Source: Azospirillum sp. B4 (GTDB taxonomy: Bacteria > Pseudomonadota > Alphaproteobacteria > Azospirillales > Azospirillaceae). From it: a stretch of DNA of 39,858 nt. Positions 16,037 through 24,900 of the stretch are shown here, piece after piece. Numbering within the stretch: the stretch's first letter is position 1; every line of letters begins with the position of its first letter. The stretch lies in assembly GCF_000333275.1 (NCBI RefSeq), contig NZ_BACU01000156.1, forward strand, positions 1-39,858, given 5' to 3'. The translations under genes and the position numbers were made by a program. The notes beneath the pieces were generated by a model. The model ran no database searches. It saw only the letters and a list, made by a program, of their open reading frames with translations, and was not told the DNA's origin.

Positions 16037-16133
16037 CGATGGCATCGGTGACGCGGCCCGCATTCCCGGCGCTGATCCACCTGGTCACGCCGCGCTACGC
16101 GCTGGCCCACATCACCCGGCAGGGGGCCTGATC

Positions 16134-17264
16134 TTGGCAGACAGCGATCTCGAGAAGCCCACCAAGGTCCGCCGGCGCAAGGCGCTGGCCGGCGACGGCC
16201 GGCTGGCGATGGCGCCGGACGCCGCCGCCATCCCCGCCTGGACCCTGGCCCGCGCGCCCACCATCAACGACGTGGCGCGCCTGGCCAAGGTGTCGAAGAA
16301 GACGGTGTCCCGGGTCATCAATCGCTCCCCCCACGTCCATGACACCACGCGCACGGTGGTGGACGCGGTGGTGGCCCGTATCGGCTATGTGCCCAGCCCC
16401 CAGGCGCGCGGCCTGGCCATCAATCGCTCCTTCCTGCTGGGCCTGATCTACGACAACCCCAACGCCCAATACATCGTCAACGTCCAGGGCGGCATCCTGG
16501 AGGCCTGCCATCGTGAGGGTTTCGAACTGGTGGTCCATCCCTGCCGCCAGGTGGCGCCGGGTTTCCTGGCGGAGGTGAAGGCCTTCATCCAGCGCCAGAA
16601 CCTGGACGGCGTCATCCTCATCCCGCCCTTGTCGGAGGATGCGGCCCTGGTCGCCCTGCTGCGCGCCATCGGCTGTCCCTATATGCGCCTGATGTCGGTT
16701 CCTCTGGACGAGCCATCGGCCATGGTGCTGCACACCGACCGCACGGCGGCGGCGGAGGTGGGGGCCCACCTGGCGCAACTGGGCCATACCAAGGTGGCGC
16801 TGATCACCGGTCCGCAGCGCTATCGCTCCACCCACGAACGGCGGGAAGGTTTCCTGGCCGCCCTGGCCGAACGCGGCGTGACGGTGCCGGATGCCTGGAT
16901 CCTGGAAGGGCTCTACACGTTCGAGACGGGGGAGAAGCGGGGGATGGAGCTGCTGACGGCGGCGGACCGGCCCACCGCCATCTTCGCCAGCAATGACGAG
17001 ATGGCGGCCGGCGTTTACCGCGCCGCCTTCCGCCTGGGCATCCCCATCCCGCGCGACCTGACGGTGGTGGGTTTCGACGACACGCCCCTGTCATCACGCA
17101 TGTGCCCGGCGCTCAGCACCGTGCGCCTGCCCATCCACGACATGGGAAAGCTGGCCGCCGACCGCCTGATCGCCCGCATCAACGGGGGCGATGCCGGGCG
17201 ATCGCAGCCGCTGACCGTGACGCCCCGCCTGGTCGTGCGGGAATCCTCAGCGCCGCCGCTTTAA
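16134..17264 (+). CDS. LacI-family transcriptional regulator
   Basis: 376 residues from a TTG start preceded by AGGGGG; an internal ATG at 16209 lacks a ribosome site. The HTH (TINDVARLAKVSKKTVSRVI) is at residues ~43-62, so the protein has a ~40-residue N-terminal extension, unusual for LacI proteins, whose HTH is normally at the very start. The periplasmic-binding-protein-like effector domain follows, with TAIFASNDEMAAGVYRA and LTVVGFDDTPLSS. A 30-codon ORF (16039-16131) fills the gap after the GH2 gene and ends 2 bases before this start. It likely controls the glycosidase genes upstream in response to a sugar. Confidence 0.92.
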   Translation: MADSDLEKPTKVRRRKALAGDGRLAMAPDAAAIPAWTLARAPTINDVARLAKVSKKTVSRVINRSPHVHDTTRTVVDAVVARIGYVPSPQARGLAINRSFLLGLIYDNPNAQYIVNVQGGILEACHREGFELVVHPCRQVAPGFLAEVKAFIQRQNLDGVILIPPLSEDAALVALLRAIGCPYMRLMSVPLDEPSAMVLHTDRTAAAEVGAHLAQLGHTKVALITGPQRYRSTHERREGFLAALAERGVTVPDAWILEGLYTFETGEKRGMELLTAADRPTAIFASNDEMAAGVYRAAFRLGIPIPRDLTVVGFDDTPLSSRMCPALSTVRLPIHDMGKLAADRLIARINGGDAGRSQPLTVTPRLVVRESSAPPL

Positions 17265-18706
17265 AACTCGGCGCCCGGCAGATCGACGGGCAGGTCGGCC
17301 GTGTCGCCCAGGGTGACGCGCAGCGCGCCGGACAGGGACGGGGCGGCCAGCGCCACGTCGGGCTGGCCCTCGGCCCGGGCGGTGGCCAGGGCAATCCGGT
17401 TGAAGCGGCGCACGCTATCGCTGGCAGGGTCCACGTGCGCGCCGGCGACGACGGGTCGGATATAGTCGGCCCCGACAAGAACCTGCAGCGCCTGAATCTG
17501 GTCCGCCACAGCCCAGTCATTCAGCGGCGGCACGCCCACCAGATCGTCGAAGGTGGCGGCCCCTGACGCCAGCCGATCCAGCAGCGGGCTGAAGATGCCC
17601 TCATGCAGGGCCACGTCGCCGAAGGACCGGGGCACCACCAGGGGACAGTCCGCCCGCCGGCGGGCCAGGGTGTACCGGGTGGCGCGATGGGCGGCGATGA
17701 GGTCGTTGAGGTTCAGGGGCGCCAAGTCACAGGCGTAGATGTCACGGCGGAACTGGCGGTTCAGGGCCATGTCGCGCACGCCTTCGCGCAGCAGCGCTGT
17801 GGGCATGGCCGCCATCAGGGCGCGCGGCTTTTCCGGCACGGCCAGCAGTGGAACGTTGTCGGCGTGGGTGCCGGACCCGATGAAGCCGGCGCCATGGTTG
17901 GCCATAAAGGTCGCTATCTCCTTATGGTAGAAGACGCGCCAGTATTCGTTCAGGTACTCGTGCACGACGTAGCCGGCGTCGAGAGTCTCAATGGCCTGCA
18001 GTTGCTGTTCGATGGCCGGATTGGCCTCGAAATACAGCGCGCCCGTGTCCGCCATCTGCCGCAGGAAGGCGCGGACCTTGTTCACCCGTTCCTCCACCGT
18101 GCCGGTGGTGACGGCGTAGGCATCCACCATCAGGGCACGGATGGGCATCTTGCCGGCCCAGCCCGGCTGGCAGTTGTAGCTGGCGTAAACGATGCCGCCG
18201 GGCTTCAGTCGACGGCGGATGACGGCGCCGATCTCCCGCCGCACTGTCTCGCTGACCCAGCTCATGATGCCGTGCATGACGATGAAGTCACAGTCGGCGA
18301 TGGGCCCGTCCTCCTCCGTGGCCAGGTCCTGGAAACTGGCGGCGCTGAAGCTGGCGTTGGTGATGCCAGCGGCGCGGCGCAGGTTTTCGGCACTGGTGAT
18401 GTGCACGGGGTTGAAGTCCACGCCCACGAAATCGCCTTGAGGGAACAGGCTGGCGAATAGCGTGGGGCTGTAACCGTGGCCGCAGCCCAGATCCAGGTAG
18501 CGGAAGGGCCGATCCAGGCGCGGCGCCTGATAGCCGCACTGCAGGGCGGCGTAGGCGATCGAGGCCGGGTTCAGTTCCTGGTAATAGCGGCGGAGATAAG
18601 CGATGCCCGTGACATAGCGGTGAACGTCGTCCTGCACGGCTCCCTCGGGTGTGTCGCCGCCGGGGATGGTCTTGCTGGGCTGGGGCGCCTGCCGGTCTCC
18701 GGTCAT
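17261..18706 (-). CDS. SAM-dependent methyltransferase with methyltransferase regulatory domain
   Basis: 481 residues. The class I Rossmann methyltransferase is in the N-terminal half, with SAM motif I YLDLGCGHGYSPTL near residue 70, the acidic strand end in GDFVGVDFNPVHI and the later GGIVYASYNCQPGW. The middle and C-terminal part (~220-330) matches the predicted methyltransferase regulatory domain, with a winged-helix-like C-terminus. The substrate is unknown. Its stop codon overlaps the LacI stop by 4 bases (tail-to-tail). Upstream it diverges from the chemotaxis receptor gene. Confidence 0.88.
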   Translation of the reverse strand: MTGDRQAPQPSKTIPGGDTPEGAVQDDVHRYVTGIAYLRRYYQELNPASIAYAALQCGYQAPRLDRPFRYLDLGCGHGYSPTLFASLFPQGDFVGVDFNPVHITSAENLRRAAGITNASFSAASFQDLATEEDGPIADCDFIVMHGIMSWVSETVRREIGAVIRRRLKPGGIVYASYNCQPGWAGKMPIRALMVDAYAVTTGTVEERVNKVRAFLRQMADTGALYFEANPAIEQQLQAIETLDAGYVVHEYLNEYWRVFYHKEIATFMANHGAGFIGSGTHADNVPLLAVPEKPRALMAAMPTALLREGVRDMALNRQFRRDIYACDLAPLNLNDLIAAHRATRYTLARRRADCPLVVPRSFGDVALHEGIFSPLLDRLASGAATFDDLVGVPPLNDWAVADQIQALQVLVGADYIRPVVAGAHVDPASDSVRRFNRIALATARAEGQPDVALAAPSLSGALRVTLGDTADLPVDLPGAEF

Positions 18707-18785
18707 TGCACCGTTGTCCTTTGCATATATGTCGGTTCTTGGTGGCGACCTTGACCCGACAAAGGGGCGGCTGTCGAGACTTTAT

Positions 18786-18797
18786 GGGACCGGTCCC
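18786..18797. promoter_or_regulatory. Perfect 12-bp palindrome between methyltransferase and chemotaxis receptor genes
   Basis: GGGACCGGTCCC has perfect twofold symmetry and lies in the 221-base divergent intergenic region 18707-18927. It may be a regulator site. No clear sigma-70 hexamers are seen around it, so the role is unproven. Confidence 0.35.
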
Positions 18798-18927
18798 TTC
18801 AAATGCAGCCGAAACAGGACTGATGAGCGGATTCGCCGCATCACGTCAAAGGGTAACAAAGCGCTTATAAGCTTCAGAACCCGCAGGTTGAATTACTGAA
18901 CACAAGATAGAATTTACGGTGAATTTT

Positions 18928-20601
18928 ATGAATCTCGCCCTCCGTCCCAAGCTATTGGCCGCGTTCGGCGGCCTCTTACTGCTGACCATCGCCATCAGTC
19001 TGCTCTCCCTATGGCAGATCGGCACAATCAATAGTGCCGCCGCGGAGATACGGACGACCTGGCTGCCGTCGATCGACGTCATCGGCGACATGAAGGCCTT
19101 CACCGCGCGCCAGCGCATCTCCGCCAGCCGGGTGGTGGTGGCGGCCGACGACACGGCGCGGGAAGAGGCCATCAAGCTGTATGGCAAGCAGACGGCGGAC
19201 CTGGCGGCGGCGTTGAAGCGCTTCGACGCCATCGGCGTGACGGGCGAGGCCGCCACTTTGTACGGCAAGTACCAGGCGTTGCGCGGGCCCTATGAGGCCT
19301 CCATGGCGACCGCCTTCGACCTGGCCAAGCAGGACCGGGCCCAGGCGGAAAAGACCATGAACGGCGAGATCGTGCAGGCTTTCCGCAAGGTGCAGGAGGC
19401 GCTGGAGGCGCTGGCGGTTTACGACCGCCAGAACGCGGCCAAGGCCAACGAGGTGGTGCAGCAGGCCTACGTTCACGCGCGGTGGAGCATCGCCATCGCC
19501 GCCCTGGTGGCCGTGGCGCTGTCGGTCGCGGCCGTGCTGTGGCTGGACCGCGACGTGGCCCAGCGCCTGGCGCGGCTGGCTGGCGTGATGCGCCGCCTGG
19601 CCGACAAGGACTACGGCTTCACCTTGGACGGCACGGCGCGCAAGGACGAGGTGGGCGACATGGCCCGCGCCATCGATGTGTTCCGCACCAGCATGCGGCA
19701 GGGCGATGAGCTAGTGGCCGCGCAGGCGGCGGAGGCCGCGGCCAAGACGGAACGGGCCAACCGCGTGGACGCCCTGGTGCAGACCTTCGACAGCGACGTC
19801 GCCCACACCCTGCAGTCGGTCAGCCAGGCCTCCTCCGGCCTGCATGAGACGGCGGAGAACCTGAGCCGCATCGCCGAGACCGGCGCCCGCGATTCGGTGG
19901 CGGTGGCCGGCGCGTCGGAACAGGCGGCCGCCAACGTCCAGACGGTGGCCGTGGCGGCCGAGGAACTGGGCGCCAGCATCGGGGAAATCGGCCGCCAGGT
20001 GGCCGTGTCCGCCACCATCGCCGCCAAGGCGGTGGCGGAGGCGACGCGCACCAACGATGCCGTGACCAGCCTGACGGCGGCGGCCCAGCAGATTGGCGCC
20101 GTCGTGGCGCTGATCAGCGACATCGCCGGGCAAACCAATCTGCTGGCCCTGAACGCCACCATCGAGGCGGCGCGGGCGGGAGAGGCCGGCAAGGGCTTCG
20201 CCGTCGTCGCCAGCGAGGTCAAGGCCCTGGCCAACCAGACGGAACGGGCCACCAACGACATCCGCCAGCAGATCGAGACCATGCAGGCCGCGACGGGGGA
20301 GGCGGCGGGCGCCATCGCCGCCATCGGCCAGACCATCGGCGAGATCGACCACATCACCACCACCATCGCCGCCGCGGTGGAGGAGCAGGGTGCCGCCACC
20401 CAGGAAATCGCCCGCAACGTGTCCGAGGCCGCGCGCGGCACCAGCGAGGTCAGCGCCGGCATGAACGGCGTGCGCCAGGTGGCGGAGGAAACGGGTTCCG
20501 TGGCGGGCGAGGTGCTGATGGCCGCTGACGACCTGGCCAGCCAGTCCGACGGTTTGCGAACCCGCGTCTCCACCTTCCTGGCCGCGCTGCGCGCCGCCTG
20601 A
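18928..20601 (+). CDS. Methyl-accepting chemotaxis protein
   Basis: 557 residues from the ATG at 18928, which follows GGTGA; a GTG at 18919 is in frame. Membrane segments are at residues ~8-30 and ~185-206. Between them is a ~150-residue four-helix-bundle sensor with no inserted domain. HAMP is at ~207-260, and the signalling hairpin tip is [20 protein letters not shown] near 397, followed by [18 protein letters not shown]. It reports periplasmic signals to CheA/CheW. There is no C-terminal pentapeptide for CheR docking. The ligand is unknown, and no che genes are in the window. Confidence 0.95.
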   Translation: MNLALRPKLLAAFGGLLLLTIAISLLSLWQIGTINSAAAEIRTTWLPSIDVIGDMKAFTARQRISASRVVVAADDTAREEAIKLYGKQTADLAAALKRFDAIGVTGEAATLYGKYQALRGPYEASMATAFDLAKQDRAQAEKTMNGEIVQAFRKVQEALEALAVYDRQNAAKANEVVQQAYVHARWSIAIAALVAVALSVAAVLWLDRDVAQRLARLAGVMRRLADKDYGFTLDGTARKDEVGDMARAIDVFRTSMRQGDELVAAQAAEAAAKTERANRVDALVQTFDSDVAHTLQSVSQASSGLHETAENLSRIAETGARDSVAVAGASEQAAANVQTVAVAAEELGASIGEIGRQVAVSATIAAKAVAEATRTNDAVTSLTAAAQQIGAVVALISDIAGQTNLLALNATIEAARAGEAGKGFAVVASEVKALANQTERATNDIRQQIETMQAATGEAAGAIAAIGQTIGEIDHITTTIAAAVEEQGAATQEIARNVSEAARGTSEVSAGMNGVRQVAEETGSVAGEVLMAADDLASQSDGLRTRVSTFLAALRAA

Positions 20602-20617
20602 TATTTGTTCCTCATCA

Positions 20618-20719
20618 GGCGCCGGGCGCCGCCTTCCGGCGGCTTCCTCGTCCCGCTCCTCCGGGGCTCGCTCCGGCGGACGCGGGTCGCGTCCATAAGG
20701 GGCACGAGATTCGTGCCCC
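20618..20719. repeat. Cluster of GC-rich hairpins after the chemotaxis receptor gene
   Basis: Four inverted repeats follow one another: GGCGCC-G-GGCGCC (20618-20630), GCCGCC-TTCC-GGCGGC (20628-20643), GGACGC/GCGTCC (20678-20694) and GGGGCACGA-GAT-TCGTGCCCC (20699-20719, perfect 9-bp arms). The last could end the receptor transcript, though it has no T run. The order of parts resembles the stretch 9850-9975, so both may be copies of one dispersed palindromic element. Confidence 0.5.
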
Positions 20720-20765
20720 GGCATCAGAGGCCCGTCAGAGGCCAGTTTGGCAGAGGGAAATACCG

Positions 20766-21860
20766 ATGAAGAAAGCCTGGTTCCCAGTCTCCGCCCGTGC
20801 CCTGGCCCTCGCCGCCTTGCTGGCGGCGGGGGGCGCGGCGGCCGCCGCTGACACCAAGGCGCCCAGCTACCCCAACCAGTCGGAGGGCGACGTGGTCGTC
20901 CCCGACTTCGCGCTGAGCAATGGGGAGCATCTGGCCAACGCCAGGTTCCACTACACCACCCTGGGCACGCCCCAGCGCGACGCCACCGGCGCCATCACCA
21001 ACGGCGTGCTGCTGCTGCACGGCACCACCGGCACCGGCCGCAACTTCCTGAACGCCAGCCTGGGTGGGGAACTGTTCGGGCCGGGCCAGCCGCTGGACGC
21101 GGCCAAGTATTTCATCATCCTGGCCGACGGCATCGGCCATGGCGGTTCCTCCAAACCGTCGGACGGGCTGAAGGGCCGCTTCCCGCATTACGGCTACGTC
21201 GACGCGGTGGAGGGGCAGTACCTGACCGTCACCAAGGGCTTGAGCATCAAACACCTGAAACTGGTCGCCGGTACCTCCATGGGTGGCATGCAGACCTGGA
21301 TCTGGGGCGAGCGGCATCCGGAGATGATGGACGCCCTGATGCCCATCGCCGCGCAGCCCGTGGCCATTTCCGGCCGCAACATGCTGTGGCGCCAGTTGAT
21401 TATCGAGGCCATCCGCAACGATCCGGAGTGGAAGGGCGGCGACTATACGGCGCAGCCGACCGGCTACACCCGCGCGCTGCCCATTTTCCAGATCATGGTC
21501 AACAACGCCTCGGTGTTGCAGCAACAGGCCCCGAGCCGTACGGCGGCCACCACCCTCTATGACCAGTGGGTGGCCGACTATGCCAAGACCGTGGACGCCA
21601 ACGATTATCTCTACTGGTTCGAGTCTTCCTACGACTACGACCCCGCCCCGGACCTGGAGAAGATCAAGGCCAAGCTGGTGGCGGTCAATTTCGCCGATGA
21701 CCTGCTGAACCCAGCCGAGCTGGGGGTGATGGAAGCGGCGATGAAGCGCATCCCCCACGGCCGCTATGTCCTGATCCCCGCGTCGGACCAGACACGCGGC
21801 CATCAGACCCTGACCCAGGCCAAGGTGTGGAAGGGCGCGTTGGAGGAGCTGCTTAAGTGA
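20766..21860 (+). CDS. Exported homoserine O-acetyltransferase-like alpha/beta hydrolase
   Basis: 364 residues. The signal peptide is ~29 residues (KKAWF, Ala/Leu core, cut near AAA-DT). The fold is that of MetX-like acyltransferases: VLLLHGTTGTGRNFL near residue 80, FIILADGIGHGGSSKPSD, then the nucleophile elbow VAGTSMGGMQTW, and a late His in DQTRGHQTLT. True MetX enzymes are cytoplasmic; an exported copy with a shortened lid more likely hydrolyses an ester or amide in the periplasm. AGAGGGA precedes the start. It is convergent with the RTX gene, and a hairpin terminator lies between them. Confidence 0.85.
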   Translation: MKKAWFPVSARALALAALLAAGGAAAAADTKAPSYPNQSEGDVVVPDFALSNGEHLANARFHYTTLGTPQRDATGAITNGVLLLHGTTGTGRNFLNASLGGELFGPGQPLDAAKYFIILADGIGHGGSSKPSDGLKGRFPHYGYVDAVEGQYLTVTKGLSIKHLKLVAGTSMGGMQTWIWGERHPEMMDALMPIAAQPVAISGRNMLWRQLIIEAIRNDPEWKGGDYTAQPTGYTRALPIFQIMVNNASVLQQQAPSRTAATTLYDQWVADYAKTVDANDYLYWFESSYDYDPAPDLEKIKAKLVAVNFADDLLNPAELGVMEAAMKRIPHGRYVLIPASDQTRGHQTLTQAKVWKGALEELLK

Positions 21861-21935
21861 TGCAAAGGCCTGAGGCCCTTGTGACCCCCGCCGCCTCAGA
21901 TTTCCGGTGTCGAGGGCGATCTCGCCCAGGGGGTT

Positions 21936-21977
21936 GAACAAAGCCGGCCCAGGTGGATGCCTGGACCGGCTTTGTTC
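21936..21977. terminator. Long bidirectional hairpin between hydrolase and RTX genes
   Basis: GAACAAAGCCGG (21936-21947) pairs with CCGGCTTTGTTC (21966-21977), and inside it CCAGG pairs with CCTGG, leaving one mismatch and a 6-base loop. The stem of ~17 bp lies in the 134-base gap between two convergent genes and works in both directions; short T-rich ends (TTTGTTC) lie on both strands. Confidence 0.82.
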
Positions 21978-21994
21978 GTCGGAGCGTCGCAGCC

Positions 21995-24900
21995 TTACGA
22001 GACGCGGGTCGGGGTGTATCCCAGATCGGCAGTGGTGAAACTGGTGGCGGTGGTGTTCTGCAGGGTCATCACGGTGGACCAGCTGTTGGCGCCGCCGTCG
22101 GTATCGATCTGCAGCAGGGTGTCGCTGCCTGACTGCTTCAGCTGCAGATAACCGCCGTCGAAGGGGTTGGTGGTGCTGTTCCACCCCGACGTCACGCCGG
22201 ACAGCAGGGGTGTCAGGTTCAGGTGGTCGGTGCCCACCTGGAAATCCGTGACGGTGATGATGGCGCTGGCGTTGAAGCTGCCGAAGAACGGCGGATTCAC
22301 CATCAGGGTATCGACACCGTCGCCCAGGGTGATGGTGTTGTTGGACGTACCGACACCGGGGGTGGAGCCGACGTAGTTGGTGGTGGTGACGATCACCGTG
22401 TCGTTGCCGGCCCCGGCATCGATGGTGGAGTGCGCAGCCCCCTCGACATTGATGATGTCGTTGCCGTCGCCGCCCAGCAGGGTGACCGTGTCGACGAAGT
22501 GGTCGCCGCTGGCCTTGAAGGTGAGGTAGTCGTCGCCGGCGCCACCATCCAGCAGGACGGTGGTGGCCGCACCGGAGTAGCGGTCCACGATCAGGTTGTC
22601 GTTGCCGTCCTGGCCGTAGAGCTGGTCGTTGCCGCCCGATGTGTCCATCAGGGTGTCGCCACCCGAGAAGCTGCCGGGGTCGTCGCCGGTGTTGGCGGCA
22701 TTGTTGCCGTAGATCACGTCGCTGCCGGCGCCGCCGGTCAGGGTGTCGCTGCCCTTGCCACCTTCCAGCGTGTCACCGGCACTGCCGGCGGTCAGGCTGT
22801 CGTTGCCGGCGAAGCCCTGGATCAACTGGCTGGTGGCGGAGCCGACCAGGATGTCGTTGCCGCTTGTGCCGACGTTGGACTGGCCGCTGCCCGTCCCCAG
22901 CGGATCATAACCCAGGTCCTGGGTGGTGAAGCTGGTGGCGGTGGTGTTCTGGAAGGTGACCAGGGTGGACCAGCTGTCGCCGCCGCCGTTGGTGTCGATC
23001 TGCAGCAGGGTGTCGGCGCCCGACTGCATCAGGTGCAGATAGCCTGCGGCGAAGGGGTTCACCGTGCTGCTCCACCCTGTCAGCACCTTGGACAGATACC
23101 CCCCCAGGGTGACCTTGTCGGTGCCGGGCTGGAAATCAGTGACGGTCAGGGAGATGTGGCTGTCGAACCCGCCGGAGATGAATCCGGGGTCCAGGACCAG
23201 GGTATCAGCGCCGGCGCCCAAGGTGACGGTGTTCACGGACGCGTTGTGGTTGCTGCCCATGTAGTCGGTCATGACGACGGTGACGGTATCGTCGCCTGTA
23301 CCGGCGTCGATCGTGCTTTGCGCCGCGAACTCAACCGAGATGTGGTCGTTGCCGTCGCCGCCCGTGAGGGTGACCGTATCCAGGAAGCGGGTGGCGTCGC
23401 CCTTGAACACCAGGTAGTCATCCCCGGCGCCGCCATCCAGCAGCACCGTGGTGGCGGCCCCTGAATACCGGTAGACGCTCAAGCTGTCGTTGCCGTCCTG
23501 GCCGTACAGCCGGTCGTTGCCGCCGGCGCTGTCCGACAGGCTGTCACCCCCGACGATGGTGCCGGTGTCGCTGCCGGAATTCGCGGCGTTGTTGCCGTAC
23601 ATCACATCGTCGCCGGCGCCGCCGGTCAGCGTGTCGCTACCCGAACCGCCCTCCAGCGTGTCGTTGCCGCCTTTGGCCGTCAGACTGTCATTGCCGGCGA
23701 AACCCTGGATTAACTCGCTGCCGGCGGACCCAACAAGAGTGTCGTTGCCGCTGGTGCCGGTGTTGGATGATCCCGCCTCCGTCGCGAAGGGATCATAGCC
23801 CAGGTCGTGGGTGGTGAAGCTGGTGGCGGTGGTGTTCTGGAAGGTGGCCAGGGTGGACCAGCTGTCGCCGCCGCCGTTGGCGTCGATCTGCAACAGCGTG
23901 TCGCTGCCGGACTGCGTCAGCCGCAGATAGCCGGCGGCGAAGGGATTCACCGTGGTGCTCCATTCCGTCAGCGCCGAGGACAGATAGCTGGCCATGCTGA
24001 CCGTGTCCGTGCCGACCTGGAAGTCGGTGACGGTCAGGGAGATGTTGCGGTCGACCCCGCTGGAGATGAAGCCCGGGTCCAGGATCAGGGTGTCGGTGCC
24101 GGCGCCCAGGGTTACGGTGTTCGCGGACGCGTTATGGCTGCCCCCGAAGGTGGCCATGGTGACCGTGACGGTGTCGTTGCCGGCCCCGGCGTCGATGGTG
24201 CCGTGCGCGGCGTATTGGACCTTGATGGTATCGTTGCCGTCGCCGCCGGTGACGGTGACGGTGTCCAGGAAGCGGCCGTCGCCCCCGGTGAAGGTGATGT
24301 AGTCGTCACCGGCACCGCCATCCATCAGGATGGTGGAGGCAGCGCCGGAGCCGGAATAGCGGCTGACATACAGACTGTCGTTGCCGTCCTGGCCGTACAG
24401 CTGGTCATTGCCGCCGGCCGTGTCCGACAGGCTGTCGCCGCCGAGGAAGCTACCGGCATCGCTGCCGCTGTTGGCGGCGTTGTTGCCGTACAGGACATCG
24501 TCGCCGCTACCGCCGTTCAGGGTGTCGCTGCCCGAACCGCCCTCCAGCGTGTCGTTGCCGCCAACGGCCGTCAGGACGTCGTTGCCGGCGAAACCCTGGA
24601 TCAACTCGCTGCCGGCGGAACCCACCAGGATGTCGTCGCCGCTGGTGCCGACGTTGGACGGGCCGGCCACCGAGCCGTAGGGATCATAGCCCAGGTCGCG
24701 GGCGGTGAAACTGGTGGCGGTGGTGTTTTGGAAGGTGACCAGGGTGGACCAGCCGTCGCCGCCACCGTTGGTGTCGATCTGCAGCAGGGTGTCGGTGCCT
24801 GACTGCGTCAGCCGCAGATAGCCGGCGGCGAAGGGGTTCACCGTGGTGCTCCACCCTGTCAGCGCCTTCGACAGGTAACCTGCCAGGGTGACCTTGTCGG

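Noticed and set aside
13049..16063. 1004-codon minus-strand ORF opposite the GH2 gene
   Set aside because: No start context and an amino-acid mix (His, Gln, Arg, Val) typical of antisense frames; the plus strand encodes a complete GH2 enzyme.
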